A stretch of DNA of 25,917 bases from contig JACIYQ010000109.1 of the NCBI GenBank assembly GCA_014359855.1, forward strand, positions 1 through 25,917, read 5' to 3'. The notes below the pieces were generated by a model. The model was given only the letters and a program-made list of their open reading frames with translations, was not told where the DNA came from and did no database searches. Shown piece by piece: positions 7,310 to 14,566 of the stretch (the first letter of the stretch is position 1; each line of letters opens with the position of its first letter). This DNA is from Parvibaculum sp. (lineage in GTDB: Bacteria; Pseudomonadota; Alphaproteobacteria; Parvibaculales; Parvibaculaceae). A program made the translations under genes and the position numbers.

Positions 7310-8056
7310 ATGTCGATCATTCTGGACCGCGATCATTTCAAGGGCTGGAGCGTCGAGGATTTCATCAGGAATCTTCAGGCTTACCGGAACCAGTTCCAAT
7401 ATGGGCATCATCCGATCGTCGACGCGATCACGACAGGCGAACTGCCGAAGGAGGCGCTGAAGAGCTTTCTCATCCAGTGGTGGTGGTTCGGGGCGGTGGG
7501 CTCGGAGCAGATGCTCCCCAACATTCTGGCGGATATGCCGATCGATGCGAGCCTTTATCCCGTCAAGAAGAAGATCACGGTGAACTTCTATGAAGAGTTC
7601 TTCACGCCGGGCATCCATCCGGAGATCAATGTCGACATGATCGTGAAGGGCTGCGGGATTCGCCGGGAGGATGTTTACCGGGCCGAGATTCTTTCCGAGA
7701 CGAGCGCCCTCGTGGCGGTGCTCGAGCGTTATATGTCCCATGGCTGGAAGCATGGGATCATGGCGCTGATGTGGTCGGTGGAGTCGCAGTCGCCGATCCA
7801 GTTCGAACGCCAGAGCAAGGGCCTGCGCGAGCATTACGGCTTCACGGACACGCGTTTCCCGGACATCCATGTCGAGGCGGACATGGAGCATGCGGGCGAT
7901 GCGGACGATTTCTGCCGGCTGATCGTGACGCCCGACAACATGATGGAACTGTGGAACGCGGCCGCGGACTCGGTGGCGGCCATCTGGAACTGGCACGATG
8001 CGATGTACCACCGCTTCATGCCGGAAGGCCGGGCGACGTTCAAAAAGGCCGCCTGA
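7310..8056 (+). CDS. Haem-oxygenase-like diiron oxidase/oxygenase (TenA/PqqC/CADD fold)
   Basis: Predicted all-helical haem-oxygenase-fold protein, 248 residues, starting at ATG 7310 behind AAAGGAAAC. It resembles the TenA/PqqC/CADD group. Candidate metal ligands follow the known haem-oxygenase-like diiron (HDO) pattern: Glu96 and His103 (E-x6-H, in FYEEFFTPGIHPE), Glu158 (SVESQSPIQF), and His187, Asp191 and His194 (H-x3-D-x2-H, in HVEADMEH). The spacing is close to that of chlamydial CADD, and cofactorless PqqC does not use this set. Such enzymes activate O2 for C-H or C-N oxidation or fatty-acid decarboxylation, for example UndA. No PQQ or thiamin genes are nearby. The neighbours are CoA-linked catabolic enzymes and an acyl-CoA ligase 73 bases downstream, so an oxidative step on an organic acid is plausible. 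The reaction is not assigned. Confidence 0.8.
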   Translation: MSIILDRDHFKGWSVEDFIRNLQAYRNQFQYGHHPIVDAITTGELPKEALKSFLIQWWWFGAVGSEQMLPNILADMPIDASLYPVKKKITVNFYEEFFTPGIHPEINVDMIVKGCGIRREDVYRAEILSETSALVAVLERYMSHGWKHGIMALMWSVESQSPIQFERQSKGLREHYGFTDTRFPDIHVEADMEHAGDADDFCRLIVTPDNMMELWNAAADSVAAIWNWHDAMYHRFMPEGRATFKKAA

Positions 8057-8076
8057 CCCGGCAGATTTGGCATTGC

Positions 8077-8095
8077 GGAGGGCCGGGGGCCCTCC
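8077..8095 (+). terminator. GC-rich hairpin between the diiron protein and ligase genes
   Basis: An 8-bp perfect stem, GGAGGGCC (8077-8084) with GGCCCTCC (8088-8095) around GGG, lies 20 bases after the diiron gene stop. Only TTT follows at 8108-8110. It may attenuate transcription into the ligase gene or protect the upstream mRNA rather than stop transcription fully. Confidence 0.4.
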
Positions 8096-8129
8096 GTCAC
8101 CCCGCCCTTTGTTATTAGGAAATCTGAAC

Positions 8130-10136
8130 GTGATTGATGCGCCTGTTTCGGCAGCACCGGATATTCTCTGGCGACCGTCAGAAAGCTTTTTGGCATCCTG
8201 CAACATGTCGCGCTATCTCGGCTGGCTCGAGGAGCGGCAGGGACGGAAATTTTCCGATTACGCGTCGCTGTGGCAATGGTCCGTTGACGACCTGGAAGGA
8301 TTTTGGGCGTCGATATGGGATTATTTCAATATCAAGGCGCATACGCCCTATCGACGCGTGCTCGAAAGCGGGGAGATGCCAGGCGTCAAGTGGTTCACCG
8401 GCGCTCGGCTGAACTACGCCGAACAGGTTTTCCGGTATCGGGACGATGCCGATGGGGTGGCGATATATTATAAAAGAGAAGGCGGCGATTTGCGGACGCT
8501 GTCGCGGCGCGACCTTGAGGAGCGGACGCGGCTGGCGGCTAATTCGCTGAAAGCGTTGGGCGTCGGCGTGGGAGACCGTGTTGCGGCCTATCTTCCGAAT
8601 ATTCCCGATGCCGCGATCGCCTTTCTGGCCTGCGCGAGCATCGGCGCTGTCTGGACAAGCTGTTCGCCGGATTTCGGCACGCCGACGGTTCTCGACCGGT
8701 TCGCTCAGATAAAGCCGAAGATTCTCATCGCTGTCGACGGCTATGCCTACAACGGAAAAAAGTACGACCGTCGGCCGGTGATCCGCGAACTGCGTGACGC
8801 GCTCCCCACGGTTACGCATACTATTTTTCTGCCCAACCTCGATCCTTCGGCGGAGCCGGGAGAAGCGGGGGACGACTGCCTGATCTGGGACGAGTTTCTG
8901 GCCGGGCGGCCTGGCGACCCGGAGCAGCTCGAGTTCACGCCGGTCGATTTCAATCATCCGCTATGGATCCTTTATTCTTCCGGCACCACCGGCCTGCCCA
9001 AAGCGATCGTCCACAGCCAGGGCGGTGTGCTTATCGAGCATCTCAAGGCCCACTCGCTACATCTCGATATCGGACCTGGATCGCGTTTCTTCTGGTTCAC
9101 CACCACCGGATGGGTGATGTGGAACCTGCTCATGGGCGGACTGCTGACCGGCGCTTCGATCGTGATGTACGATGGGAACCCGGGCTATCCGGATATGGGC
9201 GAGCTGTGGCGGTTGGCCGAGGAGGCGCGCATCACCTATTTTGGCGCAGGCGCGGCCTATCTCGGTTCTTGCATGAAGGCGGGCATGAAGCCCGGGCAAG
9301 ATTTTGATCTTGGTCATGTCCGGTCCGTCGGATCGACCGGTTCTCCGCTGAGCATCGATGCCTTCCGCTGGTGTTATGAGGCTATCGGGTCCGATATCTG
9401 GCTTGCGTCATCGAGCGGCGGAACGGATGTCGCCGGCGGTTTTGTGGGCGGGATTCCGTTCGTGCCCGTCTATGCGGGGGAGATACAGGGTCGAATGCTC
9501 GGCGCCCGTGTCGAGGCCTACAACGACAATGGCAGGCCTGTCATCGGGCAGATCGGTGAAATGGTCATTTCGGCGCCAATGCCCTCTATGCCGCTCTATT
9601 TCTGGGGCGACGATGATTTCGTGAGATACCGCGAAAGCTACTTCGATATGTTCCCCGGCGTATGGCGGCATGGCGATTTTCTCGAAATCACCGACCGCGG
9701 CACCTGTATCATCTACGGCCGGTCGGATTCCACGTTGAACAGGTATGGTGTGAGAACGGGCACGGCGGAAGTCTACCGTATCGTTGAGGGTGTGCCCGGC
9801 GTCCGCGACAGTCTCATCGTAAACCTGGACAGGCCGGGTGGCGAGTTTTACATGCCGCTCTTCATTGTCATGGCGGAGGGCCGGCAACTGACGGATGAAA
9901 TCCGTTCCGAGATAAATCTCCGTTTGCGGAAGGATTTGTCGCCTCGGCATGTTCCCGATGCGATTGTCGAGGTCGCGGCGATTCCCTACACGCTGACGGG
10001 CAAGAAGATGGAAGTTCCGGTGCGCCGCATTCTTGCGGGGGCGGCTCCGGATGACGTCCTGAACAGGGATGCCATGGCTAACCCCGCGGCGATCGAACCT
10101 TTTTTACGGATCGCAGGGCAGATGCAGGACGCCTGA
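8130..10136 (+). CDS. Acetoacetyl-CoA synthetase-type acyl-CoA ligase
   Basis: ANL-superfamily adenylating enzyme, 668 residues from GTG 8130 (AGGA at 8116-8119). The N-terminal helical region, with MSRYLGWLEERQG and FWASIWDYF, is typical of acetoacetate-CoA and acetate-CoA ligases. The AMP-binding loop is LYSSGTTGLPKAIVHSQGG. The core includes WVMWNLLMGGLLTGASIVMYDG, and later FPGVWRHGDF. The C-terminal catalytic lysine motif is TLTGKKMEVPVRRI. Length and order match acetoacetyl-CoA synthetases. The open frame extends upstream to 7998, but that part overlaps the diiron gene and is unlike the family. The ligase could activate a 3-oxo acid, or more broadly the carboxylic acid that feeds this cluster. 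In either case it yields CoA thioester, AMP and pyrophosphate. It completes a beta-oxidation set with its neighbours. Confidence 0.9.
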   Translation: MIDAPVSAAPDILWRPSESFLASCNMSRYLGWLEERQGRKFSDYASLWQWSVDDLEGFWASIWDYFNIKAHTPYRRVLESGEMPGVKWFTGARLNYAEQVFRYRDDADGVAIYYKREGGDLRTLSRRDLEERTRLAANSLKALGVGVGDRVAAYLPNIPDAAIAFLACASIGAVWTSCSPDFGTPTVLDRFAQIKPKILIAVDGYAYNGKKYDRRPVIRELRDALPTVTHTIFLPNLDPSAEPGEAGDDCLIWDEFLAGRPGDPEQLEFTPVDFNHPLWILYSSGTTGLPKAIVHSQGGVLIEHLKAHSLHLDIGPGSRFFWFTTTGWVMWNLLMGGLLTGASIVMYDGNPGYPDMGELWRLAEEARITYFGAGAAYLGSCMKAGMKPGQDFDLGHVRSVGSTGSPLSIDAFRWCYEAIGSDIWLASSSGGTDVAGGFVGGIPFVPVYAGEIQGRMLGARVEAYNDNGRPVIGQIGEMVISAPMPSMPLYFWGDDDFVRYRESYFDMFPGVWRHGDFLEITDRGTCIIYGRSDSTLNRYGVRTGTAEVYRIVEGVPGVRDSLIVNLDRPGGEFYMPLFIVMAEGRQLTDEIRSEINLRLRKDLSPRHVPDAIVEVAAIPYTLTGKKMEVPVRRILAGAAPDDVLNRDAMANPAAIEPFLRIAGQMQDA

Positions 10137-10162
10137 GACAACGTAAACGTGACAACGTAAAC
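10137..10162 (+). repeat. Tandem 12-base repeat upstream of the envelope cassette
   Basis: GACAACGTAAAC occurs twice (10137-10148 and 10151-10162) at a 14-base period, starting right at the ligase stop codon and before the DUF1302 gene. Two same-face half-sites of this kind could bind a regulator. No protein is assigned. The rest of the gap to 10294 holds no gene. Confidence 0.4.
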
Positions 10163-10294
10163 CTACTGAGGAGGTGGGACAGGCGGGTAGAATTCGATGC
10201 AGTGAGACCGGCAGCAGGAGAGGGAGCGGGCCTGCGAGACGGCGAGGGACATAATCACGCTCAGCAACTCACGGATTAAATCGGGGGAGTTCAA

Positions 10295-11818
10295 ATGCCA
10301 GGAAAATTTCGACCGGCGAAGATCGCCGGACTGACAGGCCTTTTGTTGACGGCCGGTACGATGAACGCATATGCGTTCGATTTTCATTATGGGGACATCA
10401 ACGGCTATTTCGACACGACCGTGTCGACCGGCATGTTGTTCCGTGTCGAAAAACCGGACGCCAAACTGGCCGCCGGCTCGTCGGGCGATCGCAATTTCGA
10501 CAATGGCGACATGATCGACCAGACGAGCAAGGCTGTTCACGATTTCAACCTTCAGTACCACAATGTCGGTATCTTCGCGCGCGGTACCTATTTCTACAAT
10601 TCGGTCATGGACACCAATGACCGGATGAACGACGCGACGCGCCAGGCCGGCCGGTCGGATGCGAAGTTTCTCGACTATTTCGTCTATGGCGACTGGGACT
10701 TGAGCGATACGAGCAGGCTCCATCTTCGCGCCGGCAGCCAGGTCGTAAGCTGGGGCGAAAGCACGTTCTTCACCAACGGCATCAACCAGATCAATCCCCA
10801 GGACGTCGTCAAGGCGCGCCAGGCGGGTGCGGAGGTGAAGGAGATTCTGGTGCCGCTCCCGATGGTTTGGGCGGGCGTGGACATCACGGGCAACTGGTCC
10901 ATCGAAGCGATGCAGATGCTGAGATGGCAGGAGACGGAAATCGATCCCGTCGGAAGCTATTTCAGCACGTCGAATCTTCTCGGCGACGGCATCAACTCCG
11001 CCCTTGGACCCCTTACCCGGATGCAGGACAGGGAGGCGGACGATACCGGTACGTATGGCGTGTCGACACATTTCACGGTCGAGGCGCTGGACTATACCGA
11101 TTTCGGCCTTTATTTCATCAACTACTCTTCCTACAATCCGGCAATTAACGTTCTGCCCGATCCCGACGGCGTAGGGCCGGCGGCCGCTCATTATTTCGCG
11201 GACTTCGTCGAGGACATCAAGCTCTACGGCGCAAGTTTCAACGCGACCGTCGGGAAAACGTCGGTTGCGGGCGAGTTTTCCTATCAGGATAACTTCCCGA
11301 TTCAGTTGGGCGGAGCCGGCCTCGGCGCTGCCGTCGGCGCGGCCGTGGGCGGAACCAAGCTCGATACCTACAGGCGTCTGGGCTATAGCCAGGGCCAGGT
11401 CACGGTGACCTATGTGTTTCCGCCGAACGTGATTCCGACAACGAGCCAGACGACGTCGGCAACGGAAATCGTCTGGGGCCATGTGTATCAATATACGAAC
11501 GAGGCCGATCTCGGCGGCGTCACGAGCAATGCGACGGCGATCCGCACCTCGATCGGGCCGCAGTGGGCCGGGCTCTTTACCCTGCCCTATCTGGGGAGGT
11601 TCGACCTCAACGGTACGATCGATTTCCAGATGGGTCTCTCCGGCCTTGCGCCGGCCGGCGGCCCGCCCGGCAAGAACACGAACCAGCTCGGCCTCGCGCT
11701 CGAGGCGGTCCATGCGAACAAGCTCTCGATGAGAGCGGAATACACGCGCTTCGCGGGGCCGGCCAATGGCCGCCGCGACCGCGATTATGCGGGCGTCAGT
11801 CTCAAATATTCGTTCTGA
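10295..11818 (+). CDS. DUF1302 family outer-membrane protein
   Basis: Predicted outer-membrane beta-barrel of 507 residues. A signal peptide covers about residues 1-27, with basic PGKFRPAK, a hydrophobic stretch and AYA as the cleavage site before FDF. The mature start, FHYGDINGYFDTTVSTGMLFRV, is typical of DUF1302 proteins, and the chain ends in an aromatic residue (LKYSF), as barrel proteins do. Alternating polar/hydrophobic strands and segments such as WGESTFFTNGINQINPQD support the family. DUF1302 genes commonly lie beside DUF1329 genes near degradation loci for hydrophobic compounds such as terpenes, steroids and fatty acids. Passage of the substrate across the outer membrane is therefore plausible but not proven. 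The start follows the ribosome binding site GGGGGAG. The DUF1329 gene begins 80 bases downstream. Confidence 0.85.
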   Translation: MPGKFRPAKIAGLTGLLLTAGTMNAYAFDFHYGDINGYFDTTVSTGMLFRVEKPDAKLAAGSSGDRNFDNGDMIDQTSKAVHDFNLQYHNVGIFARGTYFYNSVMDTNDRMNDATRQAGRSDAKFLDYFVYGDWDLSDTSRLHLRAGSQVVSWGESTFFTNGINQINPQDVVKARQAGAEVKEILVPLPMVWAGVDITGNWSIEAMQMLRWQETEIDPVGSYFSTSNLLGDGINSALGPLTRMQDREADDTGTYGVSTHFTVEALDYTDFGLYFINYSSYNPAINVLPDPDGVGPAAAHYFADFVEDIKLYGASFNATVGKTSVAGEFSYQDNFPIQLGGAGLGAAVGAAVGGTKLDTYRRLGYSQGQVTVTYVFPPNVIPTTSQTTSATEIVWGHVYQYTNEADLGGVTSNATAIRTSIGPQWAGLFTLPYLGRFDLNGTIDFQMGLSGLAPAGGPPGKNTNQLGLALEAVHANKLSMRAEYTRFAGPANGRRDRDYAGVSLKYSF

Positions 11819-11898
11819 GGAAGCAGGAAGGGAATGGCGATCGGCTGGATACGCAGACGCGGCCGATCGCCGTCATCACCAGACAAGGAAAAAGATCA

Positions 11899-13305
11899 AT
11901 GCAGTATAGATACCATCACCTCCTGCCGGCGGCCGCCGCGGCAGTCGCGATTTTCCTGTCGATGCCGGCCCATGCAGGGGTATCGGCCGAGGAGGCCGCG
12001 AAACTCGGCGTGACCGGGACGCCGCTCACGCCCACGGGCGCCGAGCGGGCGGGCAACGCCGACGGCTCCATCCCGGAATGGACCGGCGGCATCACCGAGG
12101 CGCCGGCCGGGTTCGTCGCAGGGTCCGGCAACTATGTCGATCCCTATGCGAGCGACAAGGTCCTGTTCACGATCACGGCGCAGAATTACAAGCAGTATGT
12201 GGACAAGCTGACGCCCGGCCAGATCGCGATGCTGGAGAAGAACCCGGAGACATACAGGCTCGATATCTATCCGACGCGCCGGAGCTACTCTGCGCCGCAA
12301 CACATCTATGAGCGGTCTATCAAGAACGCAACCGAAGTCAGTCTGGACAAGGGCGGCTACGATCCGGACGACAAGTATTTCGGCGGCACCTGCTTCCCGA
12401 TTCCGAAAACCGGTATCGAGGCGCGGCTCAACGCGGTCTGGTGGCGCTGCCAATACGTGACCGGCGGCGAGCGTCGCTGGTATAACGCCAGCGTGATGGA
12501 TCCGAACGGAGGCTGGGAGACCGCCCATATCGAGGAGTGGCACGGCTATCCGCAATACGCGCCGGGTGCGGCATGGGGCAGCGTGCTGCCGGAATATCAA
12601 GTGCTGCAGATCGTCCAGGCCCCGCCCCGCCTCGCGGGACAGGCCATTCTTCTCATCAGCGATGTCAACTACGCCCGTCAGGGCGGCAAGGAAAAGATTT
12701 GGTCCTATAATCCGGGCCAGCGCCGCGTGCGCCGCGCCCCTCAGATCAGTTATGACTATCCGAAAAGCGGTTCCAACGGCCTCATGGCTGTCGACCAGGC
12801 CTACTGCAGTGTTCATGGCAATGCGGACCGCTACGACTGGACACTGAAGGGCAAGAAGGAACTCTATATACCCTACAACAATTACAAGCTTTCCGATCGT
12901 TCCATCAAGGAAAGCGACGTGATGAAGCCGGGCAACATCAATCAGGATATGGTCCGCTATGAACTTCATCGCGTCTGGGTGGTCGAGGGTAAGCAAAAAC
13001 CGGATTATCACATGGCGTACGACAAGCGTGTCTTGTACCTCGATGAGGACAGCTGGCTGGCGGCGACCGCCGATATCTACGATGACAAGGACACTCTCTG
13101 GAAGCTTGAGGAATGCGCGACCATCAATTATTACGATTATGGCGTATTCAGCAGCAATCTAGAGATGAAATACGAACTTCGTTCTGAAGGTTATGTGGTG
13201 CTTGGTCTCGATGTGGCCCGGCCCTCGACGCCGAGGCAGTTCAACATCGATATTCCTGCGAACACCTTCACGATCGGCAATCTGAAGGGCGAGGGTATTC
13301 GCTGA
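11899..13305 (+). CDS. DUF1329 family periplasmic/outer-membrane-associated protein
   Basis: DUF1329 protein of 468 residues from ATG 11899, preceded by AAGGAAAA. The signal peptide is MQYRYHHLLPAAAAAVAIFL... with cleavage after AHA. The mature start GVSAEEAAKLGVTGTPLTPTGAE and the following NADGSIPEWTGGI are hallmarks of the family. Later features include YNPGQRRVRRAPQISYDYP and a C-terminal EECATINYYDYG. The family is thought to have a LolA/LolB-like lipid-binding fold, which would suit handling of a hydrophobic ligand in the periplasm. It is co-transcribed with the DUF1302 gene and followed at once by a strong intrinsic terminator. The open frame extends upstream to 11563 in the DUF1302 gene, but that part is a shadow. 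The exact molecular activity of the family is not known to me. Confidence 0.87.
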   Translation: MQYRYHHLLPAAAAAVAIFLSMPAHAGVSAEEAAKLGVTGTPLTPTGAERAGNADGSIPEWTGGITEAPAGFVAGSGNYVDPYASDKVLFTITAQNYKQYVDKLTPGQIAMLEKNPETYRLDIYPTRRSYSAPQHIYERSIKNATEVSLDKGGYDPDDKYFGGTCFPIPKTGIEARLNAVWWRCQYVTGGERRWYNASVMDPNGGWETAHIEEWHGYPQYAPGAAWGSVLPEYQVLQIVQAPPRLAGQAILLISDVNYARQGGKEKIWSYNPGQRRVRRAPQISYDYPKSGSNGLMAVDQAYCSVHGNADRYDWTLKGKKELYIPYNNYKLSDRSIKESDVMKPGNINQDMVRYELHRVWVVEGKQKPDYHMAYDKRVLYLDEDSWLAATADIYDDKDTLWKLEECATINYYDYGVFSSNLEMKYELRSEGYVVLGLDVARPSTPRQFNIDIPANTFTIGNLKGEGIR

Positions 13306-13314
13306 CGATTCCGC

Positions 13315-13353
13315 GGCTGGCGGCGCCGGAAGCGCCGCCAGCCGTCATTTTTT
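13315..13353 (+). terminator. Strong Rho-independent terminator after DUF1329
   Basis: A 12-bp perfect stem, GGCTGGCGGCGC (13315-13326) with GCGCCGCCAGCC (13332-13343) and loop CGGAA, is followed by GTCA and six T residues (13348-13353). It lies 10 bases after the DUF1329 stop codon. It separates the DUF1302-DUF1329 unit from the YCF48-like and transporter genes. Confidence 0.9.
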
Positions 13354-13386
13354 CACAATGTCCGATCGAAGAGGCGGGTTCACATA

Positions 13387-14433
13387 ATGGCCGTGTTTCG
13401 TGCGTTGGCGGGAGGATTGTTTCTTTCTGCGGTATTTATTTTCGTCGCCTCACCCATGGCAGCGGCCTGCAATGGCGCGCAGGCGGAGGCCGACAAGAAA
13501 GTTCTGCTGACGGATCTTGCCCAGGCGGCGAAAGGCATCGTCGCTGCCGGCGAGGGCGGTTCGGTCAATCTCTATGAACCCCAAACAGGCGAGATCTGTG
13601 CGGTTCATACGCCAACGAAGCTGTTTCTCACGTCGGTCGATTTCCCGACGCCGGACAAGGGCTGGATCGTTGGCTATGGCGGCGTCGTGCTGCATTCAGA
13701 CGATGGCGGAGCGAGTTGGCGGACGCAGCTTCCCCCATCGGACAGCACCGAGTCGCAACCCCTGTTTTCCGTTCGTTTTCTCGATGCGCTGCGCGGCGTG
13801 GCTGCCGGCGCATACGGTACCATGATGATCACCCGGGATGGAGGGACGACCTGGACCCGGTCCGAAATCGAGGACGAGGAGGGCAACGCCGAAAGCCGGC
13901 ACATCTTTGCGCTGATCCGGGATGGCTCCGGCGGGCTGATCGCGATTGGCGAGAGCGGCGAGCCCGATGACGATATGAACATAACGGTGCCGGGACTGCT
14001 CTATCGTTCGACGGATGGCGGCGAGACATGGGGTCCTCTGAATTCACCCTATCACGGAACGCTGTTTGGCGGACTTTCGCTGGGCGGGGGGCGGCTTCTC
14101 GTTTTCGGTTTGCGCGGCCATCTTTTCTCGAGCGACGATGAAGGCCAGACCTGGCGCGAGATCGATACCGGCACGACGGCTTCATTTTTCGGTGCGCTTC
14201 AGACGGCTCACGATTCGGTCCTCGTCTATGGCAGCGAAGGAACGATGTTGCGTTACCATTGGGGCGCAAAAGCGACCGAAAGGGTCGTCACCGGCGACGG
14301 CGTCATAAGGGATTATTCCGCCGGTCTCTACCTGACAGACCGCCGAAGCGCGGTTATCGCCGGCAACGGCGGATTGCAGACATTTGGAGCCGGGCAGCTC
14401 GGCCTGGCCGAGCTCAGCTCCAAAAACCCATGA
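13387..14433 (+). CDS. YCF48-like beta-propeller protein, exported
   Basis: Secreted or membrane-anchored protein of 348 residues. An N-terminal signal sequence (about 1-27) ends in SPMAAAC; the cysteine could make it a lipoprotein, though the lipobox is not ideal. The rest is a series of repeats with the BNR/Asp-box-like pattern seen in YCF48/HCF136 proteins: GYGGVVLHSDDGGASW, GAYGTMMITRDGGTTW, LLYRSTDGGETW, GLRGHLFSSDDEGQTW and YGSEGTMLRY. This indicates a propeller of about six or seven blades. It does not indicate photosynthesis. Such proteins are regularly found beside MMPL/RND transporters in the DUF1302/DUF1329 gene neighbourhoods, so a role as an accessory factor of the transporter is a reasonable inference. 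It is 133 bases upstream of the transporter start. Confidence 0.82.
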   Translation: MAVFRALAGGLFLSAVFIFVASPMAAACNGAQAEADKKVLLTDLAQAAKGIVAAGEGGSVNLYEPQTGEICAVHTPTKLFLTSVDFPTPDKGWIVGYGGVVLHSDDGGASWRTQLPPSDSTESQPLFSVRFLDALRGVAAGAYGTMMITRDGGTTWTRSEIEDEEGNAESRHIFALIRDGSGGLIAIGESGEPDDDMNITVPGLLYRSTDGGETWGPLNSPYHGTLFGGLSLGGGRLLVFGLRGHLFSSDDEGQTWREIDTGTTASFFGALQTAHDSVLVYGSEGTMLRYHWGAKATERVVTGDGVIRDYSAGLYLTDRRSAVIAGNGGLQTFGAGQLGLAELSSKNP

Positions 14434-14566
14434 AATAGAACAGCCAATGAAGTCGCGTCATCCGCGGGTAGTGGGCCTGGCAGATGTGCATGGAATTTGA
14501 GGCGGAGGTTCGCCGCGTGGGCGGAATGGCCCCATGCGCACCGTCAGCCGTGAAAGGACACTGAAA

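Noticed and set aside
7310..8056. Calling this gene pqqC or tenA
   Set aside because: The fold is shared, but the diiron ligand set is present and no PQQ or thiamin genes are nearby.
7169..8206. Minus-strand open frame (345 codons) opposite the diiron protein
   Set aside because: Shadow of a well-supported gene; rich in Arg and His, without a ribosome binding site or domain.
10163..11713. Long minus-strand open frame (516 codons) opposite the DUF1302 gene
   Set aside because: It mirrors a clear DUF1302 gene with signal peptide and ribosome binding site. Its composition is rich in Arg, His and Asp, as expected for an antisense shadow in GC-rich DNA.
13387..14433. Photosystem assembly role for the YCF48-like protein
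   Set aside because: No photosynthesis genes are nearby, and the repeat family is common in non-photosynthetic bacteria next to MMPL transporters.
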